Shown one piece after another: positions 40,154 to 46,824 of a stretch of 52,778 nt of DNA; the stretch's first letter is position 1, and every line of letters begins with the position of its first letter. The notes below the pieces were generated by a model. The model was given only the letters and a program-made list of their open reading frames with translations. It was not told the DNA's origin and did no database searches. This DNA is from a virus. The position numbers were made by a program, and so were the translations under genes. The stretch spans positions 1 through 52,778 of IMG/VR virus record IMGVR_UViG_3300008117_000215. The stretch is one strand, 5' to 3'.

Positions 40154-40873
40154 ATGAAACAACAACTTCCAAAGGGGCAACAAGCCTTAATTATCAAAGC
40201 CATTGAGCGAACACTTAAGCCATCGGCTGAACCGTTGAACGAGTACGATTCGTTCGACTTGAATGTACTGAAAGCGTTGATGGATCAGCGTAACGATGTA
40301 ACGATTCATCTGCCCAAGGATGTGCTTGACAATTTCACGGCTCGTTATGGAGTTGATTACCCTCGGTATGATTTGCCTTTGACCGAGGACAAGGATGACT
40401 CGGTCAGGTTCAAGAGCAAAGCCATTGCATTCGGATTCTCAACTCCTACGGCTGATGAGTTATGGAGTGATTACAACGATGGTTGTTTCACGGTTTCCTA
40501 CGATGACTATTTGCGTGGCTTGGTGAATGTGATTGAGTTGATGCAAGAGTCGTATGATCCGAGTGTATACGATAGTGGACACGACTGCATCCGTATAGAG
40601 CGAGATGGTTACGACCAGAGTATCTACATCCGATGGGATGATTACAAGAGAAGATTGGTGGTGGACTACCACCACGGAACTGATTTCGAGGATTGGAACG
40701 GCAACGAGGACTCGTTGTTCCGTCCGATGTGGGAGGAGTTCATCTACAACAATCCGATTACGGAGTACAAGACCATTACCGATTACCATAGGCAGCTCTT
40801 TGACCGGATATGCTATGTGGTGGATCTGCACACGAAGTTGTGGTGCTATGATGTGAAGGGAGGCAACCAATGA
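40154..40873 (+). CDS. Acidic cassette protein, 239 aa
   Basis: Begins MKQQLPKGQQALIIKAIERT and continues strongly acidic with many Asp and Tyr (SDYNDGCFTVSYDDYLRGLV, DYHHGTDFEDWNGNEDSLF). No catalytic motif. Its acidic surface and position after ArdA suggest a DNA-mimic or inhibitor of host nucleases (speculative). It overlaps the next small membrane gene as ATGA. Confidence 0.75.
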   Translation: MKQQLPKGQQALIIKAIERTLKPSAEPLNEYDSFDLNVLKALMDQRNDVTIHLPKDVLDNFTARYGVDYPRYDLPLTEDKDDSVRFKSKAIAFGFSTPTADELWSDYNDGCFTVSYDDYLRGLVNVIELMQESYDPSVYDSGHDCIRIERDGYDQSIYIRWDDYKRRLVVDYHHGTDFEDWNGNEDSLFRPMWEEFIYNNPITEYKTITDYHRQLFDRICYVVDLHTKLWCYDVKGGNQ

Positions 40874-41028
40874 TACGATCGGTAATCAGTTTGACCATAG
40901 CCATCGTGTTGGTGGTTATGGTCTTCATCGGCAACATCGGATTCGTTGGACACATTGTGTGTATGTTCACGGCGGTTGTGTTGAGTGCCTATGGATGTAA
41001 TGAGTGGGAAAAATATAACAATAACTAA
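40870..41028 (+). CDS. Two-TM membrane microprotein, 52 aa
   Basis: Read by hand: ATG 40870 overlaps the previous stop as ATGA and uses GGAGG at 40859-40863, six bases before ATG. MIRSVISLTIAIVLVVMVFI then a short turn and GHIVCMFTAVVLSAYG give two membrane segments. Unusual among the acidic soluble proteins of this cassette; perhaps a membrane exclusion or defence-sensing inhibitor (inference). Confidence 0.75.
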   Translation: MIRSVISLTIAIVLVVMVFIGNIGFVGHIVCMFTAVVLSAYGCNEWEKYNNN

Positions 41029-41033
41029 GCAGA

Positions 41034-41050
41034 CTGGCGAGTCGGTACGC
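41034..41050 (+). promoter_or_regulatory. Leader motif A copy 2
   Basis: CTGGCGAGtcgGTACGC, nine bases before ATG 41060; compare 38222-38238. It begins right after the stop of the microprotein, in a 31-base intergenic gap. Confidence 0.5.
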
Positions 41051-41059
41051 ATAAGCAAA

Positions 41060-41581
41060 ATGAAAACATTAACGGAGAATCAACAATGCATCATAGATGC
41101 AATTACATCGGAGTTCAGTAGGATTAATGGTTTATCAGCAACGAGTGGAAGTTTTAATTTGGTGGATGCGAGTGGACTCATGTCAATTAATGATGAGATT
41201 AAAAGAAACAAAGAAGAGACTGATGCTATAAACCACCATTGGTATCAATTGGCTATGGATGAGGCTTTGCGTGTTGCTGAATTATTGCAACAAGACCTAC
41301 CTATGGCTTGTGTTGAGAGATTCGGAAAGAGCAATGGTAAGTATGAATGCCCTTCCGTGATAATTCAAAGGAAAAGTGGCAGATGTGGTCACCACGAAAA
41401 CTATGTATCGTTTGATGTGAAGATTGTATATGGTGATTATGTTCGGCAATCACACGGATGTGGTTACAACAAACCGATAGGATTACGATATGAATACTCA
41501 GGTAAAAGTTACGATTCGGTGGAAGATTTGTTTAAGAATTCCCAAATAACGAAAGAAATCCGTATCAAGATATTAAAATAA
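41060..41581 (+). CDS. Cassette protein, 173 aa
   Basis: Start set at MKTLTENQQCIIDAITSEFS after the leader motif; the earlier Met lies inside the microprotein gene. Helical N terminus, then RVAELLQQDLPMACVERFGK, and a His/Cys-containing beta-rich C-terminal half (RKSGRCGHHENYVSFDVKIV). Not recognised. Confidence 0.7.
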   Translation: MKTLTENQQCIIDAITSEFSRINGLSATSGSFNLVDASGLMSINDEIKRNKEETDAINHHWYQLAMDEALRVAELLQQDLPMACVERFGKSNGKYECPSVIIQRKSGRCGHHENYVSFDVKIVYGDYVRQSHGCGYNKPIGLRYEYSGKSYDSVEDLFKNSQITKEIRIKILK

Positions 41582-41593
41582 CAACTAACAACT

Positions 41594-41620
41594 AAGACCG
41601 AGGGGTGCGACTCCATACGC
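41594..41620 (+). promoter_or_regulatory. Leader motif B copy 2
   Basis: Same AAGACCGAGGGGTGCG as at 39131-39146, then ACTCCATACGCAT forming a shorter TGCG/CGCA stem, ten bases before ATG 41631. It precedes paralog 2 of the TTEQAK family, whereas copy 1 precedes the gene upstream of paralog 1. Confidence 0.6.
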
Positions 41621-41630
41621 ATGGGAAACT

Positions 41631-41858
41631 ATGACAACTGAACAAGCAAAACAATTACTGCGAGATGCAGGGTATTATGTGGACAACCTATGGCATATTG
41701 ATGATGTGATGGATAGGTTTGAGTGCAACGAACAAGAGGCACAAGAGGTGCTGAACGGGGCATTGACAAATAGTCATGTAATGGAGACAATTCATTATGT
41801 AATTGAGGCGTATGCTTCGGACGATTACAAGAGAAAGGGGGTGACCAATGACAATTGA
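41631..41858 (+). CDS. TTEQAK-family cassette protein, paralog 2, 75 aa
   Basis: MTTEQAKQLLRDAGYYVDNL, WHIDDVMDRFECNEQEAQEV and LNGALTNSHVMETIHY form the same domain as at 39419-39661. About two thirds of residues match in the first 50. Preceded by leader motif B. It overlaps the next gene by 11 bases, with a GGGGGTGA-type ribosome site. Confidence 0.82.
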   Translation: MTTEQAKQLLRDAGYYVDNLWHIDDVMDRFECNEQEAQEVLNGALTNSHVMETIHYVIEAYASDDYKRKGVTNDN

Positions 41859-42348
41859 ATTCGGATACCAAGGTGAGTGGATCGTGTACGAAATGAACCC
41901 ACAAGAACCGGATTGCTGGGAGTCGGATGGTAGGTTCGACTACCACTACTGCGAGGATTACAATAAGGTCTGCGTGTATTTGGTTGGGGACAATATGTTC
42001 TCCAATACCATCCATACCCAACCAATCCGAATCGGATTCGAGCAGATACAAGGTAGCCAAGCCATCGGTACGAGTTGGCACGGAGCGGTTGTGAAGGCAT
42101 CGGTTAGGGAACTGACTGACATCCTCGGTGAACCATCGTGTGCGACCAATGATGGTGCTGACAAGACCAACTTTGAGTGGTGTATGCAGACCATGGATGG
42201 TGATGTGTTCACGGTATACGATTGGAAGGAGTACCGTGTACTGGACTTGGACGAGACTATTGAATGGCACATCGGTGGTCATTCACCGGGTGTGACAAGT
42301 GTGGTTGCCGACTTGATACGGAAGGAGGTGTGTCATGGAGACCTATGA
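41848..42348 (+). CDS. Cassette protein, 166 aa
   Basis: Acidic, Trp/Tyr-rich, with KTNFEWCMQTMDGDVFTVYD followed by WKEYRVLDLDETIEWHIGGH, a segment I associate with conserved phage proteins of unknown function. It overlaps the 54-aa gene by 14 bases. Possibly part of the same defence-inhibition set (context only). Confidence 0.75.
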   Translation: MTIEFGYQGEWIVYEMNPQEPDCWESDGRFDYHYCEDYNKVCVYLVGDNMFSNTIHTQPIRIGFEQIQGSQAIGTSWHGAVVKASVRELTDILGEPSCATNDGADKTNFEWCMQTMDGDVFTVYDWKEYRVLDLDETIEWHIGGHSPGVTSVVADLIRKEVCHGDL

Positions 42349-42499
42349 CATTTACTACGATGGCAGGCGCATCGGCTCGGTACTGGCTTACTCCCAGTAC
42401 CATGCCGTTGACATGGTGGCTAATGAGCATCCGACATACGAAAGGAAACTGCTCAAGGCAGTAGTGAGGAGGTATGTATGCCGTTCACAAGGAAGGTGA
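42335..42499 (+). CDS. Small protein, 54 aa
   Basis: Read by hand. METYDIYYDGRRIGSVLAYS, then QYHAVDMVANEHPTYERKLL, ending KAVVRRYVCRSQGR. GGAGG at 42324-42328 lies six bases before ATG. The pattern of DGxxIGxxLAYSQYHAVDMV is typical of small helix-strand phage proteins of unknown function. It overlaps both neighbours. Confidence 0.68.
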   Translation: METYDIYYDGRRIGSVLAYSQYHAVDMVANEHPTYERKLLKAVVRRYVCRSQGR

Positions 42500-42642
42500 C
42501 TTATGAGGAGTATCAGAAGGCTATTGGTAATGTACCGACTACGAGGTTGATGCGATGGTGCATCCACATGGTGAGATATGGATATAAGTCTGGAGTGTTA
42601 ATTGAAACTAAAATTATAAATTTGGCAGTCTATGGAGAATAA
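42478..42642 (+). CDS. Small basic protein, 54 aa
   Basis: Read by hand: MPFTRKVTYEEYQKAIGNVP, TTRLMRWCIHMVRYGYKSGV, LIETKIINLAVYGE. GGAGG at 42468-42472 lies five bases before ATG. It overlaps the next gene, whose promoter-like TAAATTTG lies inside it. Helical and basic, possibly DNA-binding; not recognised. Confidence 0.65.
   Translation: MPFTRKVTYEEYQKAIGNVPTTRLMRWCIHMVRYGYKSGVLIETKIINLAVYGE
42617..42624 (+). promoter_or_regulatory. -7 element TAAATTTG before the recombinase pair
   Basis: Exact TAnnTTTG seven bases before ATG 42632. Located inside the preceding gene. If used, the recombinase pair has an independent near-leaderless promoter. Confidence 0.45.
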
Positions 42643-42838
42643 TGTAATATGCACACGGGCGGATTTCGCCCGTATTATTGGAAGAACAAGAACTTGGGTA
42701 ACGGACAAGATTAAACGGCAGAACCATCAAGGGACTATTGAATTTACATCGGTTGATGGCAAGGTGTATCGTATCAGGTTGATTCGTGCTAGTGGAACTA
42801 AAAAGGATTTGATATGTATTGTCTCTACGCAAGGGTAA
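42632..42838 (+). CDS. Small HTH-like protein, 68 aa
   Basis: CTRADFARIIGRTRTWVTDKIKR looks like a DNA-binding helix-turn-helix, then KVYRIRLIRA forms a strand region. It overlaps the recombinase start by 25 bases, so the two are probably partners, the small protein perhaps acting as directionality factor or repressor. The element at 42617-42624 precedes it. Confidence 0.65.
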   Translation: MENNVICTRADFARIIGRTRTWVTDKIKRQNHQGTIEFTSVDGKVYRIRLIRASGTKKDLICIVSTQG

Positions 42839-43485
42839 GTACGAAAAGGCAAGGGGATTCGGGACTGGGGTTACAGGCTCAGAGGGATATAGTCAAGCAC
42901 TTTTATCCCGACATCCATAGGGAGTTTGTGGAGGTGAGGTCGGGCAAGAACATCCAAGATAGACCGATATTAGCCGAGGCTATTGAGTATTGTCTCAAGC
43001 ACGATATGGTCTTGGTGGTGGCTAAGGTTGATAGGTTGACACGAAGCACGAAGGATGGGTTGGACATACTTGATAGGCTCAAGGGGAGGATCAGGTTCTG
43101 CGACCTTCCCGGAGAGCCTGACAAGTTCATGTTGACATTGTTCTTTGCCTTTGCCGAGAGGGAGAGGGAGTTGATAAGCATACGAACCAAGGGTGCGCTC
43201 AAGAGTGCCAAGGAGAGGGGTAAGATGCTTGGCGTATCGAATCCCAATGGAGGCAGAAAGCCTTGGCTTGAGGAGTATCGGATGTTGGCTAATGAAGTGC
43301 GGATTCGTGATAGTAAAAAGAATCCTGACAATGTAAGGGCAATTAACTACGCCCGTGAGTTGCATCAGAACGGAGCGAAGATTCGTGTGATTGTTCAGAG
43401 GCTTAACGAGGGTGGATTTGGCACTCCATCTGGAAAGGGTAGGTGGAGTAACGGATCGGTCTATAGGTTATTACAACGTGAATAG
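42814..43485 (+). CDS. Serine recombinase (resolvase/invertase type), 223 aa
   Basis: The N-terminal catalytic domain has YARVSTKRQGDSGLGLQAQR (catalytic Ser9, Arg7), the second active-site cluster KVDRLTRS (Arg74, Arg77), and LFFAFAERERELISIRTKGA as the long dimer helix. The C terminus ends with a small HTH (GGFGTPSGKGRWSNGSVYRL). Length fits a simple resolvase or invertase rather than a large integrase. It could invert or resolve a segment or integrate the phage; no inverted repeats were found to choose between these. Confidence 0.92.
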   Translation: MYCLYARVSTKRQGDSGLGLQAQRDIVKHFYPDIHREFVEVRSGKNIQDRPILAEAIEYCLKHDMVLVVAKVDRLTRSTKDGLDILDRLKGRIRFCDLPGEPDKFMLTLFFAFAERERELISIRTKGALKSAKERGKMLGVSNPNGGRKPWLEEYRMLANEVRIRDSKKNPDNVRAINYARELHQNGAKIRVIVQRLNEGGFGTPSGKGRWSNGSVYRLLQRE

Positions 43486-43486
43486 T

Positions 43487-43494
43487 TACATTTG
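43487..43494 (+). promoter_or_regulatory. Near-leaderless -7 element TACATTTG
   Basis: Exact TAnnTTTG, five bases before ATG 43500. The recombinase stop is at 43485, so the element occupies the whole short gap. Confidence 0.6.
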
Positions 43495-43499
43495 ATCCC

Positions 43500-44183
43500 A
43501 TGAATCTATGTGTCATCATACCTGTTCATGGTCGTTTGAGCCTTTTGGCTTGGACTATGGACAGGTTGTTGGCGATAGGTTGCAAGGTGGTATGTGTCGG
43601 GTCGGATTCGGAGGCTGAGGATTTGGTCAGGAGTATGGGCGGGGATTGGGTGTATCATCCGAACCGACCTTTGGGGATGAAGTACAATGTGGGATGGTCG
43701 TATGCCATGCACAAGTACGATCCGGATTTTTATGTGATGGGAAATGTTTCGGACTGGTACGGTCAGGGGTATCTGCATTATGCGTGTACCAACATGGGTT
43801 CATACGATGGGTTCGCTCCGAGCAACAAGTATTATCTGCATTACGGAAGGTATGGGAGGCTTTTAGTGGATAACAAGGGGTCTAATCCAAGGAGTAGTGG
43901 TTTGGTGCTGACAAGGGCTGTTGTAAGGGCTTTTGATGGGTGTCCGTTCAACGAGACGATGGATGGGGATTTGGAGTGGTCTGTTATGACCAATTTAAAG
44001 GATTCGGGTTATCGGATCAGGGTATATGACCAGACTGCTTTTCCGGTGATGGGTATATCGTATTATAAGTGGACAAGTGCGTATCGTTTCGATGCGTATT
44101 GGAACAGGGGTAATCAGATGGGTGATGGTTGGGATTGGCTGATGGTTAATTTCCCTGAAGCCTTGGATATGACCCTATGGTGA
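43500..44183 (+). CDS. GT2-like glycosyltransferase, 227 aa
   Basis: Starts MNLCVIIPVHGRLSLLAWTM with the GT-A Rossmann beta-alpha start. YHPNRPLGMKYNVGWSYA carries the N-x-G-W donor-loop segment, and MGNVSDWYGQ with MDGDLEWSV are likely acceptor and metal regions. Family 2 transferases move sugars from nucleotide donors; phage versions modify DNA bases or host surface glycans. No membrane segment. Which target is involved cannot be seen here. Confidence 0.82.
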   Translation: MNLCVIIPVHGRLSLLAWTMDRLLAIGCKVVCVGSDSEAEDLVRSMGGDWVYHPNRPLGMKYNVGWSYAMHKYDPDFYVMGNVSDWYGQGYLHYACTNMGSYDGFAPSNKYYLHYGRYGRLLVDNKGSNPRSSGLVLTRAVVRAFDGCPFNETMDGDLEWSVMTNLKDSGYRIRVYDQTAFPVMGISYYKWTSAYRFDAYWNRGNQMGDGWDWLMVNFPEALDMTLW

Positions 44184-44186
44184 GGT

Positions 44187-44194
44187 TACTTTTG
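44187..44194 (+). promoter_or_regulatory. Near-leaderless -7 element TACTTTTG
   Basis: Exact TAnnTTTG four bases before ATG 44199; a TTGG lies at 44163-44166, about 20 bases upstream, as a plausible -33 element. Close twin of the portal promoter at 24045-24052. Confidence 0.62.
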
Positions 44195-44198
44195 TAAT

Positions 44199-44576
44199 AT
44201 GTATGTTTACATCGACCATCCTGAAAGACCTTTTAAGTTACACATTTTCATAGGGGTTGAGCCTAAAGAGATCAGCAAGAAGCTGAATCGGAACAGGAAG
44301 AAACTGCATACATTTCCGAAGGATTATTTTTCCGTGCATCAGAACGATGAGGCTATGACTTATAACCTGGAGGATTCGCTTCCCGGTCATTTCGTCATAC
44401 AGTTTACGGAGGTTCCAAAGGTGGGTACTTTGGCACACGAGGTGTTCCATGTGGTTGCCCAGCATTTCCGGTATGTGAACCAACCGTTGACCAAGAGCAG
44501 TGAGGAGAGCTATGCGTATATGATTTCTTACCTGATACAACACATAACCGATGAGATTGCCAAGCATAAAGGATAG
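44199..44576 (+). CDS. HExxH metallopeptidase-like protein, 125 aa
   Basis: TLAHEVFHVVAQHF at 77-90 carries the zinc-binding HExxH (His80, Glu81, His84), and SSEESYAYM provides a downstream Glu (102-103) as a possible third ligand. The protein is shorter than free metalloproteases, so it is a compact phage version. It is known in several Bacteroidetes phages; substrate unknown. It overlaps the metallophosphoesterase start by 26 bases. Confidence 0.82.
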   Translation: MYVYIDHPERPFKLHIFIGVEPKEISKKLNRNRKKLHTFPKDYFSVHQNDEAMTYNLEDSLPGHFVIQFTEVPKVGTLAHEVFHVVAQHFRYVNQPLTKSSEESYAYMISYLIQHITDEIAKHKG

Positions 44577-45636
44577 GATTTACGAATTCGTAACCAAGGG
44601 TGATGCCGATGGGTCGTTGAGCAATTTGACGGCTTGGAATGTTGCCGAGTTGTTTATGAAGGTTCATCCTGAAACGGAGCATTCGATATATACCGTTGAG
44701 AAATACATCATACATACGAGGTCTGGCAAGTTGAAGCCAAGGTTCGCTCCTGATTTGGATGGTATTGCCCAGAGCATGATGGGTAACATCGAGGAGGCTC
44801 AGAGGGTGTTCGTTCATGAGCCGTTGGACAACGATCCACTTGGTGTGTTGGATTTGAACAAGGTGTTCTTTGAGATACCTGAGAGCTTGGCTGACCATCC
44901 GGCTATGTACGATGCGTCTGGTATCGGTAAGTTAGTTGGTGTGATGAGTGATATACACTTGCCGTTGCATGACCGGACCGCTCTGATGGCTACGGCATCG
45001 TACTTGAAGGATCGGAACATAGATGCGTTGATATTGAACGGTGATGTCCTTGACTGTTCCAATCTGACGCGGCACAGTCAGAGGAAGCCTATGCGTTACA
45101 CATGGGGTCAGGAGTTGGAGGTGGCTAGGGCGTTTTTCAGCAGTCTGAGGGTGTTGTTCCCCAAGATTCCGATATTGTATCTTGAGGGCAACCATGAGAA
45201 CTGGGTGAAACAGTATTTGGTCAGACAAGCGCCTCAGTTGTCGGGTGATTATGAGTTGGAGAAGGTGCTTGGACTTGAGCAATTGTGTATCCAATGGTTG
45301 CCAGAGGACAGGGTAGTGAAGTACGGAAAGTTGTACATCATGCACGGACACCAGTTGCGTATCGGTGGCAGTATGAATGTAGCCGAAAAGGTGTTACGCA
45401 AGTCGGGTGTGAATGTGATGTGTGGCCACTGGCATCAACAGGCTTACTATGAAAAAAAGAATTTGGTTGACGAGATCCATGCGTGTTGGATCAACGGTGC
45501 GTTGTGCGATTTGCATCCGGACTATATGCCATACAACAACCACGGTCATGGGTTTGCGACTGTGGAGTTGCTTGACAATGACGGCACATTCAATGTCGTT
45601 CAGCGCAAGGTTATGAACGGAAGGGTCATAGGTTGA
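44551..45636 (+). CDS. Calcineurin-like metallophosphoesterase, 361 aa
   Basis: All five motifs are present: MSDIHLP (Asp134, His136), NGDVLD (Asp165), EGNHE (Asn214, His215), HGH (265-267) and CGHWH (293-295). The first ~125 residues are an added helical, HTH-like region. These dimetal enzymes hydrolyse phosphoesters, including DNA or cyclic nucleotides. In phages with a nearby PP-loop protein and nuclease set a role against signalling nucleotides or in DNA processing is possible. The stop overlaps the convergent minus-strand gene by 11 bases. Confidence 0.93.
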   Translation: MRLPSIKDRIYEFVTKGDADGSLSNLTAWNVAELFMKVHPETEHSIYTVEKYIIHTRSGKLKPRFAPDLDGIAQSMMGNIEEAQRVFVHEPLDNDPLGVLDLNKVFFEIPESLADHPAMYDASGIGKLVGVMSDIHLPLHDRTALMATASYLKDRNIDALILNGDVLDCSNLTRHSQRKPMRYTWGQELEVARAFFSSLRVLFPKIPILYLEGNHENWVKQYLVRQAPQLSGDYELEKVLGLEQLCIQWLPEDRVVKYGKLYIMHGHQLRIGGSMNVAEKVLRKSGVNVMCGHWHQQAYYEKKNLVDEIHACWINGALCDLHPDYMPYNNHGHGFATVELLDNDGTFNVVQRKVMNGRVIG

Positions 45637-45865
45637 CCATCATCCATTCGTGTGCGATTTGTTCGACCTGGTTTGTGATGTGATGCTTGACTGAATATTT
45701 GAGTTTTCTCCACTCGTCCTTGTCGGTGAGGATACGGATGTTTTCGATCAACGGACTGTGGTTGTATTCGCCTATGAATACAAGGAATACGAATCCTTCG
45801 TGGTATACCTCCATCCTGTATTGGATGGCGGTTACTTTTACTTTGGCATCGTATGGGAAGTTCAT
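45626..45865 (-). CDS. Small beta-rich protein, 79 aa
   Basis: MNFPYDAKVKVTAIQYRMEV, then YHEGFVFLVFIGEYNH and a basic helical end. No known family. Overlaps the lipoprotein gene by four bases and converges on the metallophosphoesterase gene. Probably an early accessory protein. Confidence 0.65.
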   Translation of the reverse strand: MNFPYDAKVKVTAIQYRMEVYHEGFVFLVFIGEYNHSPLIENIRILTDKDEWRKLKYSVKHHITNQVEQIAHEWMMVNL

Positions 45866-46101
45866 TGGCAGGTTGTAACCGATGTTGTTGTAACTGTTAC
45901 CGATCCTGATGTGGCGGTTGATGTGACGGTTCCTTCGGCTGCTCTGATTTCATCCGATCCGCATACTTCTGCCGTTGATGTGGCGGTGTTGTCATAGATT
46001 GTACCGGGAGCGTCTGTTGTGACTTTGGTGGTACAGTTTTCACATTTACGGCACGATGCCAGACCCAATAGGGCGATTGCAATCAGGGTTGTTGTTTTCA
46101 T
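45862..46101 (-). CDS. Cysteine-rich lipoprotein, 79 aa
   Basis: A lipobox (ALLGLASC) follows a short charged start (MKTTTLIAI), so the mature N terminus is lipidated Cys17. Then RKCENCTTKVTTDAPGTIYD with a CxxC pair and a Thr/Val-rich C terminus ending SVTTCQ. Small surface lipoproteins often block superinfection by other phages. No partner gene is visible, and function is inferred. Confidence 0.78.
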   Translation of the reverse strand: MKTTTLIAIALLGLASCRKCENCTTKVTTDAPGTIYDNTATSTAEVCGSDEIRAAEGTVTSTATSGSVTVTTTSVTTCQ

Positions 46102-46140
46102 GGTTTTGTTTAGTTATTGTTTTTATTATACTCTATATGG

Positions 46141-46153
46141 GCGTAGCGCCAAT
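46141..46153. repeat. Direct repeat GCGTAGCGCCAAT, copy 1
   Basis: Thirteen bases, repeated exactly at 46671-46683. The two copies flank the 46161-46601 gene (with ~70 bases beyond its start). Each contains a GGCG/CGCC-like hairpin. They may be leader structures of the local transcription unit or insertion footprints. Confidence 0.55.
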
Positions 46154-46160
46154 TAAGACT

Positions 46161-46601
46161 TTAATCTCTTTCAACTAAAAAAACTTGCTGATAAACACCG
46201 TTTTTATCTCGCCCCCAGATTGATGAAGAACAATACAATATAGCTTGAATCATATCTTCGTATGTTTGTGGCTTTAGTGTTTTTTCTTCGTGTTCACCAA
46301 CAAAACAGTCCATATAAAAAACATCTCCTTCATTAACTCTTGCGGGTAAGATTGCCCAAATATCTTCATCATAATCACAAAGATAAAAACGCACCCTAAC
46401 CGCACCTATACCTAATTGAGTGGTTTCGTTGTAGTATTGTTCGGCAAAGTTTGTCCCCTTCCATCTTTCTGCTGCTTCAATCATCTGCTCCTTCTCCATC
46501 TGCTTGGCGTGTTGTACTAATTGACCATAGTGAGGATGTTCCCAATCAATTTGTGGTAACGACTCAATCAGCCATTCAACTGCGGTTTGTTTTTTATCCA
46601 T
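46161..46601 (-). CDS. KQTAVEW-motif protein, 146 aa
   Basis: Start set at ATG 46601 (MDKKQTAVEWLIESLPQIDW), since the upstream in-frame extension runs into the tRNA-like sequence. Residues ~1-50 match the 64-aa protein at 30342-30536 (KQTAVEWxIExL, MExxQMxEA). The rest (LGIGAVRVRFYLCDYDEDIW, ending QVFLVERD) is an added beta-rich domain. Not functionally defined; the two copies may be duplicates. Confidence 0.8.
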   Translation of the reverse strand: MDKKQTAVEWLIESLPQIDWEHPHYGQLVQHAKQMEKEQMIEAAERWKGTNFAEQYYNETTQLGIGAVRVRFYLCDYDEDIWAILPARVNEGDVFYMDCFVGEHEEKTLKPQTYEDMIQAILYCSSSIWGRDKNGVYQQVFLVERD

Positions 46602-46670
46602 TTTCTTAACTATTAGTACCCGTTTGGGTATGTTTTTGTATGATTCATCATTCATTATACCCCAAAGGGT

Positions 46671-46683
46671 GCGTAGCGCCAAT
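46671..46683. repeat. Direct repeat GCGTAGCGCCAAT, copy 2
   Basis: Second exact copy, 530 bases from copy 1 (see 46141-46153). It lies between the KQTAVEW gene and the tRNA-like gene. Confidence 0.55.
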
Positions 46684-46729
46684 ATCGTAGTTATGCGTAG
46701 AATACGATGATTATTCTCCGCATGATTAG

Positions 46730-46819
46730 TTGTCGGTGCGGGAGTCGAACCCGCATCTCCCAAAGTTAATTGGGGCGTTACCCTCAGACGATATTCATTT
46801 TCGTTTACGCCAACCGACA
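46730..46819 (-). tRNA. tRNA-like element with enlarged D arm, 90 nt
   Basis: Minus strand. The 7-bp acceptor TGTCGGT/ACCGACA is perfect and the T arm is canonical (GCGGG-TTCGACT-CCCGC). The anticodon arm is CCCAA-TTAACT-TTGGG with a six-base loop. A 4-bp D stem (GCGT/ACGC) encloses a ~28-base loop. Within it ACGA-AAATGAATA-TCGT forms an extra hairpin; removing these 17 bases gives a normal D loop (AACTGAGGGTA). The variable loop is AGAT. No CCA is encoded. The odd anticodon loop means the amino acid cannot be assigned; it may be a decoy or degraded tRNA. Confidence 0.7.
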
Positions 46820-46824
46820 TCCTA

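Noticed and set aside
46602-46820. N-terminal extension of the KQTAVEW protein
   Set aside because: The extended frame translates the tRNA-like sequence (GDAGSTPAPTT), a typical artefact; ATG at 46601 is preferred.
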